Under the pieces are notes generated by a model that was given only the letters and a program-made list of their open reading frames with translations, was not told where the DNA came from and searched no databases. A DNA stretch of 64,000 nucleotides, taken from an uncultured Porticoccus sp. (GTDB taxonomy: Bacteria; Pseudomonadota; Gammaproteobacteria; Pseudomonadales; Porticoccaceae). Position 1 is the first letter of the stretch. Every line of letters begins with the position of its first letter. Location: the NCBI GenBank assembly GCA_947259505.1, contig CAMYLT010000005.1:62001-126000 (forward strand), read 5' to 3'. The position numbers were made by a program, and so were the translations under genes. Positions 9,317 to 18,378 of this stretch are shown here, piece by piece.

Positions 9317-9338
9317 AATATTTAGACATCTAAGTATT
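9317..9338. promoter_or_regulatory. 22-bp imperfect palindrome, candidate MarR/EctR operator
   Basis: Arms AATATTTAGA and TCTAAGTATT flank a central CA. Nine of ten arm positions pair, and the inner TTAGA/TCTAA arms are perfect. MarR-family dimers bind inverted repeats of this size. It lies in the gap between divergent ectA and the MarR-type regulator gene and overlaps the -10 box proposed for ectA. It would be well placed for repression of ect and for autoregulation. Confidence 0.6.
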
Positions 9339-9364
9339 ATACAGAAAATTCACTTTCACTCCAA
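9336..9364 (-). promoter_or_regulatory. Candidate sigma-70 promoter of the ect operon
   Basis: On the minus strand there is a perfect TATAAT (9336-9341) with TTGGAG (9359-9364) 17 bases upstream, a moderate -35 match. Transcription would start near 9329, inside the palindrome at 9317-9338, leaving a leader of about 130 bases to the ectA ATG at 9199. On the plus strand, TATTAT at 9335-9340 overlaps the same site and might serve the divergent regulator, but its -35 is poor. Confidence 0.5.
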
Positions 9365-9433
9365 ATGCAGGTGTATGGGCGAGCCTGTATGCCTTTGGCT
9401 ATACTGAGCCGTCCATTTGGCTGAGGGGAAAAC

Positions 9434-9934
9434 TTGGAATCTATCGAGCAGGTCCTGATCGCTTTGCGCAGGGTCATCAGGGCAACAGATTTGTACTCAA
9501 AGCATTTGGCGAAGACCAGTGGTTTGACGGCGCCGCAGATTCTACTGTTGCAGGCGATTCGTGACCGCGGCCAGGTGACCATCGGAGAATTAGCCGACGA
9601 AATCAGCCTCAGTCAAGCCACGGTAACGACCATTATTGACCGTCTGGAAAAACGGGGATTGGTTTACCGTGAGCGATCTACCAGCGATAAGCGCAAGGTG
9701 CATGCATTTTTGACAGATCAGGCTGTGGGGGTATTGCAGCATGCGCCGATGCCGCTGCAGGAACACTTCGCCCGGCAGTTTGAAGCACTACAGGAGTGGG
9801 AGCAGAGTATGATTTTATCCTCTCTGCAGCGGGTTGCGGAGATGATGGATGCGCAGCACATTGATGCATCGCCGATTCTCGATATCGGGACGCTGGATCG
9901 ACCGTCCAATCCAGTTGAGAAACCTGAGGGGTAG
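9434..9934 (+). CDS. ectR: MarR-family transcriptional regulator (EctR-like)
   Basis: A 166-residue winged-helix protein. The DNA-binding region spans about residues 33-100, with the recognition helix LSQATVTTIIDRLEKRGLV and wing RERSTSDKRKVHAFLT. It starts with TTG, supported by GAGGGG 5 bases upstream. It is divergent from ectA, the position of the EctR/CosR-type repressors known from halotolerant methylotrophs and vibrios. Regulation of ectABC-ask in response to salt is inferred from this position. The gene symbol rests on context. Confidence 0.85.
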   Translation: MESIEQVLIALRRVIRATDLYSKHLAKTSGLTAPQILLLQAIRDRGQVTIGELADEISLSQATVTTIIDRLEKRGLVYRERSTSDKRKVHAFLTDQAVGVLQHAPMPLQEHFARQFEALQEWEQSMILSSLQRVAEMMDAQHIDASPILDIGTLDRPSNPVEKPEG

Positions 9935-9990
9935 GGCTGGGGAGAAGTGCGGTGGGCAGAGCGGACTCTTAGCACCCACTGCGGCTTGCA

Positions 9991-11094
9991 TCAGTCAATC
10001 AGACCGTACTGGTCGCGCAGAATGTCGATGATTTCAGCTTTGGGGTTGTCCGGCAGATGTAGTTTCTCGCCGATGATGCGCTCGGCGATACTCACATAGG
10101 TGTTGGACACTTCCATTAGTACGGATGGGGGCAGGTCATTGTATTGGGCCAACGCCTTGCGCTCTTCCATGCGATCCTTGTTGAGCAGGATGTCAGGATC
10201 AGGGAAATGGTTGAGCAGCAGTTGCCGGAAGCTCTCCTTGGAATTCTCCACCACCTTGCCGTCCCGGTAGCTGGGGCCGTCCCAGATGCGCGATGAGTCC
10301 GGGGTGCCCACCTCATCCATATAGATCAGTTTGCGCTGGCCGCTGCTGTCGGTGACGTAGCCAAACTCAAACTTGGTGTCCACGAAGATCTGGTCGATTG
10401 CCGCCAAGGCATCGCTGATCACCTCAAAGCCTTCCTTGAGCAGGGTTTCATAGCGGTCAATGTCGCCAAGGCTGCCGAAGTTAAAGGCCTGGTAGTTGTT
10501 CTCAATATCCGCGCGGGAGATATTCACATCGTCCGCTTCGGGGATGCCGGGCAGGCCGGTCATAATGCCCTTGGTTGACGGGGTGATCAGTAGTTCCGGC
10601 AATTTCTGGTCTTTCTCCAGGCCGTCGGGCAACTGAATGCCGCAGAAATCACGCTCGCCCTTCAGGTAGGCGCGCCACATGGAGCCGGTGATGTACTGGC
10701 GACAGATGGCCTCAATCATCACCGGTTCCGCTTTTTGCACAATCCACACCAGCGGGTGAGGGATGTCCAGGATATGGCTGTCCGCCAGACCCTTTTTCCG
10801 GAACAGCCGGAACCAGTGGTTTGAGATGGCATTCAGCGCCGCGCCCTTGCCGGGCACGCCATTCATGCCACCTTCGCCGTGCCAGATGCAGTCAAAGGCA
10901 GAAATGCGATCACTGATCACCATGATGGCCAGTGGGGCATCAGCAGCGACGTCGTAGCCGCGTTCCTCGATCAGACGGCGGCTATCAGCCTCGGTGAGCC
11001 AGTAGACGGAACGTACCTTGCCGCTGTGAACCGGGGCGTGGGTGCGAATGGGCAGGTCGTTGTTGACGGCCAGTACTGTGTCAGCAAGATTCAT
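9991..11094 (-). CDS. purC: Phosphoribosylaminoimidazole-succinocarboxamide synthase (long form)
   Basis: A 367-residue SAICAR synthase, clearly longer than the ~237-residue enzyme of Escherichia coli or Pseudomonas. Core blocks are [24 protein letters not shown], and the C-terminal [13 protein letters not shown] with [16 protein letters not shown]. It joins aspartate to CAIR in purine synthesis. AGGA lies 9 bases before the ATG. In pseudomonads purC follows dapA-bamC-MBL; here the long form stands apart, about 4 kb before dapA. Confidence 0.94.
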   Translation of the reverse strand: MNLADTVLAVNNDLPIRTHAPVHSGKVRSVYWLTEADSRRLIEERGYDVAADAPLAIMVISDRISAFDCIWHGEGGMNGVPGKGAALNAISNHWFRLFRKKGLADSHILDIPHPLVWIVQKAEPVMIEAICRQYITGSMWRAYLKGERDFCGIQLPDGLEKDQKLPELLITPSTKGIMTGLPGIPEADDVNISRADIENNYQAFNFGSLGDIDRYETLLKEGFEVISDALAAIDQIFVDTKFEFGYVTDSSGQRKLIYMDEVGTPDSSRIWDGPSYRDGKVVENSKESFRQLLLNHFPDPDILLNKDRMEERKALAQYNDLPPSVLMEVSNTYVSIAERIIGEKLHLPDNPKAEIIDILRDQYGLID

Positions 11095-11233
11095 GGCGGT
11101 GTGTCCTGTCTTCAGCAGGGTTCAAATCGGTGGATAAACGGTTAAGCCGATTGCCCTGTGTTCACCTGTTATTCAATCCGGCACAAGTGGTCATGTCGGG
11201 TTGCCAAAGGGCGAGGATTTTATCAGATCAGTG

Positions 11234-11259
11234 TTGTGGCGCCAGATGTAGCGCCACAA
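11234..11259. terminator. Perfect 9-bp stem hairpin after the DoxX gene
   Basis: TTGTGGCGC and GCGCCACAA pair perfectly around an 8-base loop, 18 bases past the stop of the minus-strand DoxX gene and about 140 bases upstream of purC. There is no T-run on either side, so it is not a textbook intrinsic terminator. It may slow transcription or protect the 3' end of the DoxX transcript. Confidence 0.45.
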
Positions 11260-11276
11260 ATGTGGTGAATTTCTGT

Positions 11277-11672
11277 TCAGTCGGGACGAAGGGCGTATTT
11301 ACCGGTGCCGAGCAGGGCTACTGCTACCGCACCAAGCAAGTATAGGCCCTGTAATTCCAGCGCCCAGCCACCGTTTGATGTGAGCTTGAACAGCTCTGCA
11401 GTGTGCACTAACAGAATGGCGGTAACCATATTGATGACAATAAAGATGGCGCCCAATCGGTTGAAATAGCCAAAGATAATCATCAAAGGCCCTAGTATTT
11501 CTCCGACATAGACCAGATAGGCCAATTCGCCGGGCAGACCAAAGTTGCCCAGTTTTCCTGCAATAAAATCTAATGAGCCCGGGTGCAGAATTTTGGAGAT
11601 GCCATGCAGCATCACCAGGATGCCTAAGCCTAGGCGCAGAATCAGGGTTGCCAGTGATTGGTAGTAGGTCAT
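11277..11672 (-). CDS. DoxX family membrane protein
   Basis: A 131-residue protein with four predicted membrane segments. The N-terminal LILRLGLGILVMLHGISKI and the region LVYVGEILGPLMIIFG are typical of DoxX/DoxD-like inner-membrane proteins, whose biochemical role is mostly unclear. The ATG at 11672 is chosen because AGGGAG lies about 10 bases upstream; the open frame reaches 11747 but without family similarity. It is divergent from fabV. Confidence 0.85.
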   Translation of the reverse strand: MTYYQSLATLILRLGLGILVMLHGISKILHPGSLDFIAGKLGNFGLPGELAYLVYVGEILGPLMIIFGYFNRLGAIFIVINMVTAILLVHTAELFKLTSNGGWALELQGLYLLGAVAVALLGTGKYALRPD

Positions 11673-11764
11673 GATTCGTTGTCTCCCTCTGGGTGCCAAA
11701 TAATAAATAGCAAGTGGATAGTAGCAGTGGCAATTGCGCTTTGACATCCATTGGTGCCAGTTTC

Positions 11765-11793
11765 TTGGTCAGTTTCAGCCTTCAAGGTATGAT
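11765..11793 (+). promoter_or_regulatory. Candidate promoter of fabV
   Basis: TTGGTC (11765-11770) and TATGAT (11788-11793) are separated by 17 bases, giving a moderate sigma-70 match about 54 bases before the fabV start. Confidence 0.45.
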
Positions 11794-11846
11794 GGCGCCC
11801 GTATTTTGAATCGACGCCCGATGAGGGCAACTAGCGGAGACTGGCA

Positions 11847-13034
11847 ATGATTATCAAACCGAGAGTCCGTGGCTTTATGTGTATTACAACCCACCCAGTG
11901 GGCTGTGAAGCCAACGTGAAACAGCAGATTGACTATGTCAAAAGCAAAGGGGCCATCGATGGTCCAAAGCGAGTGCTGGTGATCGGCGCGTCTACTGGCT
12001 ATGGTCTGGCTGCCAGAATTACTGCTGCTTTCGGTTGTGGCGCAGATACGTTGGGTATTTTCTTTGAGAAGGAAGGGGCGGAGAAGAAGCCTGGCACTGC
12101 CGGTTGGTATAACTCCGCTGCATTCCACAAGTTCGCCGAAGCCGAAGGTCTTTATGCCAAAAGTATCAATGGCGATGCATTTTCCGATGAAATCAAGCAG
12201 AAGACCATTGATACCATCAAGGCAGATCTGGGACAGGTCGATCTGGTCATTTATAGCCTGGCATCACCACGTCGTCAGCACCCCAAAACTGGTGAGGTAT
12301 TCAACTCCACTCTTAAGCCGGTAGGTAAAGACGTTACTCTGCGCGGCATCAATACGGATAAACAGGAAATCCAGGAGTTTTCCCTGGAAGCGGCTACCGA
12401 GGAAGAGATTGCCAATACAGTGGCAGTGATGGGTGGTGAAGACTGGCAGATGTGGATGGCTGCACTCAATGACGCCGGGGTATTGGCTGAAGGCGCCAAA
12501 ACAGCAGCCTTTACCTACGTGGGTGAAAAAGTTACCTGGGATCTGTACTGGGACGGCACCATCGGTCAGGCTAAGAAGGACTTGGACAAGCGGGTCATCG
12601 GTATTCGGGAAAAACTGTCTGCCATTGGCGGTGATGCCCGCGTGGCCGTGTTGAAGGCTGTTGTCACTCAGGCCAGTTCGGCGATTCCGATCATGCCTTT
12701 GTACCTGTCCTTACTGTTTAAAGCGATGAAGGAAGACGGCAGTCACGAGGGGTGTATCGAACAATTGTACCGCCTCTATACCGAGTGCCTGTATAGCGAC
12801 AGCCCGCGTCTGGATAGTGAGGGTCGTATTCGCGTGGATGAACTGGAGCTGCGTCCGGAAATCCAGCAACGAGTGGCCGATGACTGGTCGCGCATTACCA
12901 CCGAGAACATTCCCGAGCTGACCGATTTCAAGGGTTACCAGCATGACTTCCTGAAGCTGTTTGGCTTTGATATTGACGGTGTCGATTATGAAGCAGATGT
13001 CAATCCGGTGGTTCCTATCAACAACATGGTTTAA
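11847..13034 (+). CDS. fabV: trans-2-enoyl-ACP/CoA reductase (NADH), FabV type
   Basis: A 395-residue single-domain reductase of standard FabV length. [20 protein letters not shown] opens the protein, the nucleotide-binding loop is [13 protein letters not shown], and the active site Tyr-x8-Lys is Tyr234/Lys243 in [11 protein letters not shown]. It catalyses the last reduction in each fatty-acid elongation cycle, and FabV enzymes are known to be insensitive to triclosan. GGAG lies 8 bases upstream of the ATG. The fabI status of this genome cannot be judged from the window. Confidence 0.95.
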   Translation: MIIKPRVRGFMCITTHPVGCEANVKQQIDYVKSKGAIDGPKRVLVIGASTGYGLAARITAAFGCGADTLGIFFEKEGAEKKPGTAGWYNSAAFHKFAEAEGLYAKSINGDAFSDEIKQKTIDTIKADLGQVDLVIYSLASPRRQHPKTGEVFNSTLKPVGKDVTLRGINTDKQEIQEFSLEAATEEEIANTVAVMGGEDWQMWMAALNDAGVLAEGAKTAAFTYVGEKVTWDLYWDGTIGQAKKDLDKRVIGIREKLSAIGGDARVAVLKAVVTQASSAIPIMPLYLSLLFKAMKEDGSHEGCIEQLYRLYTECLYSDSPRLDSEGRIRVDELELRPEIQQRVADDWSRITTENIPELTDFKGYQHDFLKLFGFDIDGVDYEADVNPVVPINNMV

Positions 13035-13078
13035 CACCAGGTGAAATACCTGCCGGAAGTCAGTGCGGGGCAGTTGTC

Positions 13079-13915
13079 TTGAAACAATTGTCCCCGTTGG
13101 TGCGGTGCCTCACGGCACCCAACGGCAATCTGATGACGGGTCCCGGGACTAACAGTTACTTGTTGGGAAGCGAAAAGCTCGCTTTGATCGACCCAGGTCC
13201 GGTGATTGATTCCCATATAGAGCAGCTCCTATCCGCTTGTGGCGATCGCCTGTGCTGGATTCTGGTGACCCACACCCACCCCGATCACTCCCCGGCAGCT
13301 AGGCGCATTGCCGATCGCACGGGTGCGCGATTGATCGGTTGTGTGATGTCGGACGATGGTCATCAGGACCGTACTTTTCAGGTGGAAGAAAACCTCTATC
13401 ACGGCCAGTTGCTGGAAACGCCGGAATTTACCCTTGAGGCAATCCATACTCCCGGCCATGTGGCCAATCAGTTCTGCTACCTGCTGCGGGGGGAGGGGGT
13501 GTTGTTTTCGGGGGACCATATCATGCAGGGCTCCTCGGTCGTCATCATCCCGCCCAGTGGCGATATGTCCGACTATATCTGCTCCACGGAAACATTAATG
13601 AATTACCCCATTCAGGTGATCGCCCCGGGCCATGGCGAGTTACTTGACGAACCGCAAACTGTCTTACAGCAGATTGTGGCGCACCGACTGGCTCGAGAGC
13701 ATAGGGTGCTGCAATCGTTGATTGATCTGGGCGAATCTGGCCTTGATCGGCTGTTGCCCGAGGTCTACAGCGATATCAATCCTGATCTGCTCGCTATGGC
13801 CCGGCTTTCTCTGTGGGCGCACTTGTTGAAGTTGGAGAAAGAGGGCCGCATCAGGAAATGTATTGATCTTCATTGGGCCTTCGGAGAAGAGCACTGGACA
13901 TTAGCTGACAGCTAA
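13079..13915 (+). CDS. MBL-fold metallo-hydrolase (LACTB2-like)
   Basis: A 278-residue metallo-beta-lactamase-fold protein. The metal motif THTHPDHS (HxHxDH) is near residue 62; a second histidine is in HTPGHVANQFCYLL and an aspartate in LFSGDHIM. The N-terminal APNGNLMTGPGTNSYLLG and a C-terminal winged-helix-like tail resemble the LACTB2 family, whose animal member is an RNase. The proposed start is TTG; an in-frame ATG at 13133 lies inside conserved sequence. It starts 44 bases after fabV. The substrate is unknown. Confidence 0.8.
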   Translation: MKQLSPLVRCLTAPNGNLMTGPGTNSYLLGSEKLALIDPGPVIDSHIEQLLSACGDRLCWILVTHTHPDHSPAARRIADRTGARLIGCVMSDDGHQDRTFQVEENLYHGQLLETPEFTLEAIHTPGHVANQFCYLLRGEGVLFSGDHIMQGSSVVIIPPSGDMSDYICSTETLMNYPIQVIAPGHGELLDEPQTVLQQIVAHRLAREHRVLQSLIDLGESGLDRLLPEVYSDINPDLLAMARLSLWAHLLKLEKEGRIRKCIDLHWAFGEEHWTLADS

Positions 13916-13967
13916 AAAAGATTCATTACCCATTGATAAACCCACCACTGACTTCTATATAAGGTCT

Positions 13968-14201
13968 ATGGACATAGATATTCATACCCTTTCAGATCTG
14001 TTTGACCAATTGGGGTTGCCTTCTACCCATAGGGCGGTGGAGCAATTCGTTGCGACGCACAAGCCTCTGCCGGATGAGATGCTGTTGCACGAAGCAGAGT
14101 TCTGGAGTGAGGCACAACGAACCTTTCTTATGGAAGCCATAATGGATGACTCCGATTGGGCCGAACAGGTTGATCAATTAAATGCTCTTCTCAGGGAATA
14201 A
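13968..14201 (+). CDS. DUF2789 family small protein
   Basis: A 77-residue acidic protein. The layout, an opening HTLSDLFDQLGLP, then FVATHKPLP and an AEFWSEAQRTFLMEAI block, matches the DUF2789 family of small gammaproteobacterial proteins of unknown function. AAGG sits 5 bases before the ATG. No signal peptide or membrane segment is seen. Confidence 0.8.
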   Translation: MDIDIHTLSDLFDQLGLPSTHRAVEQFVATHKPLPDEMLLHEAEFWSEAQRTFLMEAIMDDSDWAEQVDQLNALLRE

Positions 14202-14245
14202 TTTTCTCATCTGATTTCCGCGTCGCCGCTTCTCGGCTTTACCTT

Positions 14246-14251
14246 TATAAT
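14246..14251 (+). promoter_or_regulatory. Candidate -10 box before the LpxL-type gene
   Basis: A perfect TATAAT followed by a GC-rich stretch lies 27 bases before the start of the acyltransferase gene. No good -35 is visible at the right spacing, so the assignment is tentative. Confidence 0.35.
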
Positions 14252-14278
14252 GCCCGCCCCGCGAAGATCGGATACTCC

Positions 14279-15208
14279 ATGAATAACAATCAACCTTTCC
14301 AAAGGCAATTTCTGCACCCTCGTTACTGGCTTACCTGGTTGGGGATTGCATGCTGGTGGTTGTTAGTGCAATTTCCATATCCGGTGATTACCTGGCTGGG
14401 GGCCAGGCTCGGGGCGATAATGTACCGGTTGGGCGGCTACCGACGCACAGTGGCTGCAGTCAATCTCGAACTTTGTTTCCCGGATATGAGCCAGCAGCAG
14501 CGGGAAAAATTGCTGCGGGACAATTTCACCAATTACGGGATCGCGTTCTTTGAAATTGGTATGGCCTGGTGGTGGCCTACCAAGCGCTTGAATAAGCTGG
14601 TCCAACTGGAAGGGCTGGAGAATCTCGATCAGCTGCAGGGGCAGGGCGCGCTGTTAATGGCCATTCATTACACCACCCTGGAAGTTGGCGCATCGGCGTT
14701 GTCTGCGCGCTATTCCATCGATGGCATGTATCGCCCGCATAAAAATCCTGTGTACGATTATGTGCAAAGCCGCGGGCGTCGTACCCGCGACCCAGAAGGC
14801 AGAGTTTATCCCAGAGAAGATGTGCGGGGTGTCTTCAAGGCGCTACGACAGGGACGTGTTATTTGGTATGCCCCAGATCAGGACTACGGGCGTAAGCAGA
14901 GCGTCTTCGCTAACTTTTTTGGTGTTCCCGCTGCCTCGGTTACCGCTACCGCGCGCTTCGCCAAAACAGGTAATGCGGCGGTGTTGCCCTTTTCCCAGGT
15001 TAGGCTGCCCGGCAATCAGGGCTATCGAGTAAAAATTTACCCGCCGTTGGAAAATTTTCCAGTGGGTGATGATGTGGCTGATGCGGAAATCGTCAATCGC
15101 AAGATAGAGGAGTTTATTTCCGCACAGCCCGATCAGTACATGTGGATTCATCGTCGTTTTAAGACTCGGCCCCCGGGGGAGTTGCGCCCCTATCCCAAGA
15201 GTAAATAA
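14279..15208 (+). CDS. Lauroyl/myristoyl-type lipid A acyltransferase (LpxL/LpxM/LpxP family)
   Basis: A 309-residue acyltransferase with an N-terminal membrane anchor (about residues 18-40). The catalytic HX4E motif is His130...Glu135 (AIHYTTLE), and the later blocks MYRPHKNP and YAPDQDYG match the Kdo2-lipid IVA late acyltransferases. It adds a secondary acyl chain to lipid A at the inner membrane. Which chain and position cannot be told from sequence, so no symbol is given. It complements lpxD, lpxA, lpxB and kdsA further on. Confidence 0.88.
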   Translation: MNNNQPFQRQFLHPRYWLTWLGIACWWLLVQFPYPVITWLGARLGAIMYRLGGYRRTVAAVNLELCFPDMSQQQREKLLRDNFTNYGIAFFEIGMAWWWPTKRLNKLVQLEGLENLDQLQGQGALLMAIHYTTLEVGASALSARYSIDGMYRPHKNPVYDYVQSRGRRTRDPEGRVYPREDVRGVFKALRQGRVIWYAPDQDYGRKQSVFANFFGVPAASVTATARFAKTGNAAVLPFSQVRLPGNQGYRVKIYPPLENFPVGDDVADAEIVNRKIEEFISAQPDQYMWIHRRFKTRPPGELRPYPKSK

Positions 15209-15324
15209 GGTCGCTCAGTTAGCGTTTCCGTGGACAATTTAAATCTTCTGCAAGTGCTTGTGCCCCCTCAAGTGGGTCAGTACCATTACGCCTTTGATTT
15301 TTCCACAGACTTTTGAGGCCCTTG

Positions 15325-16230
15325 ATGATCACCGGAAGTATTGTTGCCCTGGTCACTCCCATGATTCGCAATAACCTGGAAGTAGACTGGGATGGGCTTA
15401 AACGTCTGGTGGAATGGCATATTGAGCAGGGCACTGATGCCATTGTTGCCGTGGGCACCACCGGTGAGTCGCCGACCCTTGATGTGCAGGAGCACATGGC
15501 CACAATTGCTGCCATTGTCGAGGGTGCCGATGGCCGCATACCCGTTATTGCCGGGACAGGTGCAAATAGCACACGAGAAGCCATTGAGTGGACTCAACGT
15601 GCCCAACAGGCAGGGGCTGATGCCTGTCTGCTGGTGACGCCCTATTACAACAAACCCACTCAGCAGGGTTTGTACTTACACCATAAGGCCATCGCTGAAG
15701 CGGTGGATATACCGCAGATTCTCTACAATGTGCCGGGTCGAACCGCCTGTGATATGCTCCCCGACACCGTGGCCAGACTGGCCGAAATCCCCGGTATTGT
15801 GGGCATTAAGGATGCTACTGGCGACCTGGAAAGGGGGCGGCAGCTCGTTGATATTTGCCCGCCTGATTTTGCCATTTATTCGGGCGATGACTTGACGGCC
15901 GTCGAACTTATTTTAATGGGTGGTCACGGAGATATTTCTGTGACAGCGAACGTAGCCCCAAAATTAATGTCAGAAATGTGTCGTCTGGCCCTGGCGGGTC
16001 AGGCAGACGAGGCTCGGGCGATCAACCAATTGTTGCAGCCCGTCCACCAGGCCCTGTTTGTTGAATCCAACCCTATTCCGGTGAAGTGGGCCGTTGCCGA
16101 GATGGGATTGATGCAGCACGGCATTCGTTTACCGCTCACGGAACTGTCTGCGGAACACCACCAGAAAGTGTTGGCAGCCCTGCAGCAGGCAGGTTTGCTC
16201 AACAGCAATGAAATGAAAGCGGAGTCCTGA
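15325..16230 (+). CDS. dapA: 4-hydroxy-tetrahydrodipicolinate synthase
   Basis: A 301-residue TIM-barrel enzyme from the ATG at 15325, with GAGG 6 bases before it. An upstream in-frame TTG at 15313 is less likely. GTTGESPTL, the catalytic tyrosine in YNVPGRT and the Schiff-base lysine in GIKDATGD are all present. It condenses pyruvate with aspartate semialdehyde, the branch point between lysine/DAP and ectoine synthesis. The bamC start codon follows the stop directly, as in the common dapA-bamC pair. Confidence 0.96.
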   Translation: MITGSIVALVTPMIRNNLEVDWDGLKRLVEWHIEQGTDAIVAVGTTGESPTLDVQEHMATIAAIVEGADGRIPVIAGTGANSTREAIEWTQRAQQAGADACLLVTPYYNKPTQQGLYLHHKAIAEAVDIPQILYNVPGRTACDMLPDTVARLAEIPGIVGIKDATGDLERGRQLVDICPPDFAIYSGDDLTAVELILMGGHGDISVTANVAPKLMSEMCRLALAGQADEARAINQLLQPVHQALFVESNPIPVKWAVAEMGLMQHGIRLPLTELSAEHHQKVLAALQQAGLLNSNEMKAES

Positions 16231-17274
16231 ATGAAGCTTAGCCTTAAGCTGGTTACAGTTGTGTCATTGATCGTAGTGATGACGGGCTGCGGTAATAATG
16301 GAATAAGAGACCGGAGAAGCGATTATTTGCTGTCCGAAGAAATTCCCCCTTTAACCGTACCCGAGGAAAAAAGCAGCGCCGCTATTGGCCAGCTTTACGA
16401 CATACCGGAAATCCCTGATACCGCGACTGCCGTTACGCGTTTTAGTCTTCCTAGGCCTCAGCCTCTTTCAGAAAATCTGTTTGAAGATACAGTCAAAATC
16501 ATGAATTTTGAGGGTAAGCGCTGGATTGCCATTAATAAGCCCCCAGCAGAAGTTTGGCCGCGGATCCGCAATATCCTGTCACGCAGTCAGGTGCCAACCC
16601 CGCGGGTTGATGCCACCGCTGGTGAAATTGAAACAGCCTGGCTTCAGTTCAGGGACGACAATGTTAATAGCCACCGTTTCCGCTTCACGATCAGGCCGGG
16701 TGTGGGGGTGAATAGCACGGAGGTGAGCATTCTGGAAATGGCCTCGGCACTGGGCAAAGAGCCGGAAATTTCCGGTTGGCCGGACATTTCAGTCAGTGAT
16801 GAACGGGAGCAAGAATTTATCCAGATTACCACTGACGCCCTCGCTGCTGACATCAATAGTGGCAGTGTTTCCTTGCTTGCACAAAATATCGGTGGCGATG
16901 ATAGGGTGCAGGTAGTTGGGGATGAAGAAATTGCTCCTTACATGATGATGAAGCTCGGTTATGAGCGTGCTTGGAGTTCGGTCATTAATTCTCTGTCAAA
17001 GGGCGGGTTCTCCATCGTTGATCAGAATCGATCTGCTGGCAAGGTGATGGTTGAGTTCAAGGAAATTATCCCTGACGAGGAAGAAAGTACATTAGTGGAT
17101 CTTGTTCTGAATTTTGGACACAAGACAAAAGAAGTCCTCCCTGTTAAGTATCAGGTCACCCTTTCCCAGCTGGAACAGACGATTGAAGTAAGGGTTTTGG
17201 ATAATGCTGAAAAAACGCTTGACCGCGCTGTAGCGATGAAACTGCTCAAAGTCATCCGAGGTAATCTCAGCTAA
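16231..17274 (+). CDS. bamC: Outer-membrane assembly lipoprotein BamC
   Basis: A 347-residue lipoprotein. The signal peptide ends in the lipobox VVMTGC with Cys20 as the acylated residue. The disordered N-terminal stretch (DYLLSEEIPPLTVPE) is characteristic of BamC/NlpB, and two helix-grip domains follow. It is an accessory subunit of the Bam complex, whose core gene bamA is at 39396. It starts immediately after dapA. Confidence 0.88.
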   Translation: MKLSLKLVTVVSLIVVMTGCGNNGIRDRRSDYLLSEEIPPLTVPEEKSSAAIGQLYDIPEIPDTATAVTRFSLPRPQPLSENLFEDTVKIMNFEGKRWIAINKPPAEVWPRIRNILSRSQVPTPRVDATAGEIETAWLQFRDDNVNSHRFRFTIRPGVGVNSTEVSILEMASALGKEPEISGWPDISVSDEREQEFIQITTDALAADINSGSVSLLAQNIGGDDRVQVVGDEEIAPYMMMKLGYERAWSSVINSLSKGGFSIVDQNRSAGKVMVEFKEIIPDEEESTLVDLVLNFGHKTKEVLPVKYQVTLSQLEQTIEVRVLDNAEKTLDRAVAMKLLKVIRGNLS

Positions 17275-17277
17275 ATC

Positions 17278-18036
17278 ATGCGCTTTGCCTCTCTGGGCAG
17301 TGGCAGCAAGGGCAACGCCACCGTTGTCGATTGCGGCTCTGCCCGATTTCTTGTCGATTGTGGGTTTTCTATTCGGGAGACGGAGAGGCGCTTAGCGCAG
17401 CTAGGGCTGCTCGGTAGTGACCTCAACGCCATCTTTGTCACTCACGAGCATTCCGACCATCTGCGCGGTGTGTTACCTCTCGCAAAAAAGTACAGTTTGC
17501 CGGTCGTGATGACCGCGGGTACGAGCAAAGTTGTACAACCTGAAGTAAAAGTCCATCTGAAAGTGATTGAGAGCCATTCTCCCTTCGTTCAGGATGGTGT
17601 TGAGGTTACCCCCGTCTCCGTTCCCCATGATGCCAGAGAGCCAGTTCAGTACGTTTTTAGGAGTACAGGACTAACGCTTGGTGTCCTCACGGATCTCGGA
17701 AGCGTTACCTCTCATGTGATTGAGCAATTTTCGCGCTGTGATGGCTTGTTGCTCGAATGCAATCACGACTTGGACATGCTGAAGAATGGGAGCTATCCCC
17801 ATGCATTGAAACGGCGTATTTCGAGCAGTTGGGGACATCTCAATAATCAGCAATCTTTGGCGCTACTGGACAGTATTGAACTCCAGCAGATCCAACATCT
17901 GGTTTTGGGTCATATCAGCCAGCAAAACAATGCTGTGAGTATTGTTCGCCAAGTGATGACAGGCATAGAGAAACGCGTTGCATCGGTACACTATGCCAGC
18001 CAGGAGCAGGGGTTTGATTGGTTACAGCTTTCCTAG
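17278..18036 (+). CDS. MBL-fold hydrolase, YycJ/WalJ type
   Basis: A 252-residue metallo-beta-lactamase-fold protein opening with MRFASLGSGSKGNATVV and carrying the metal motif THEHSDHLRG near residue 56, followed by LLLECNHDLDML and LGHISQQNNA. This matches the YycJ-like group, putative nucleases or phosphodiesterases linked to cell-wall or DNA processes in Firmicutes. In pseudomonads the same gene also follows bamC. It begins 3 bases after the bamC stop, so it is probably cotranscribed. Confidence 0.85.
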   Translation: MRFASLGSGSKGNATVVDCGSARFLVDCGFSIRETERRLAQLGLLGSDLNAIFVTHEHSDHLRGVLPLAKKYSLPVVMTAGTSKVVQPEVKVHLKVIESHSPFVQDGVEVTPVSVPHDAREPVQYVFRSTGLTLGVLTDLGSVTSHVIEQFSRCDGLLLECNHDLDMLKNGSYPHALKRRISSSWGHLNNQQSLALLDSIELQQIQHLVLGHISQQNNAVSIVRQVMTGIEKRVASVHYASQEQGFDWLQLS

Positions 18037-18378
18037 TCAGTCATGGTTGAAATTGATTGAAGTCTCTTCAGGTTGCTGCGCATTTGTGCAGTTATGAAGG
18101 TTTTTAAATAACCCGTTGTCCACAATTACATTAATAAGTTTACAGAATTCTTCGGAACCACCCCTAAGTCATTGATATCCGCTTTTAAATTTCATAACGT
18201 GTTGATAAATATAAAGAAATTGATATGGTTAAAAAATAACCAGTTTGTTCTTGTTGCCCAATTTCCGTGGAGTTGGGTTAGTTTTGCGAAAGTAATGCAC
18301 AAAGTTATCCACAGATTTTGTGGGTAACTTTTGGGGGCTTACAGAGAAGCCTTGTCAACCATTTTGTGTTTTCTTCGT
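18037..18378. other. 340-bp AT-rich intergenic region with DnaA-box-like sites
   Basis: No gene is seen. The stretch is AT-rich, especially 18130-18250, and holds an exact TTATCCACA (18305-18313, +), one-mismatch sites TTACCCACA (18319-18327, -), TTGTCCACA (18116-18124, +), TTATCAACA (18200-18208, -) and TAATGCACA (18293-18301, +). Small hairpins are CTGCGC/GTGCAG (18076-18091) and TGGTTA/TAACCA (18226-18242). It lies between a plus-strand gene end and a minus-strand gene end. Confidence 0.55.
18301..18331. repeat. 13-bp inverted repeat built of two DnaA-box-like sites
   Basis: AAAGTTATCCACA and TGTGGGTAACTTT pair with one mismatch (a wobble in RNA) around a 5-base spacer. Each arm contains a DnaA-box-like 9-mer, one exact. 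It could be a DnaA binding site, or as RNA a stem about 50 bases past the minus-strand lipoprotein gene; no clear T-run follows on that strand. Confidence 0.5.

Noticed and set aside
18037..18378. Chromosome replication origin
   Set aside because: DnaA-box-like sites and AT-rich sequence are present, but none of the genes that normally flank the gammaproteobacterial origin are nearby; kept only as a DnaA-site finding.
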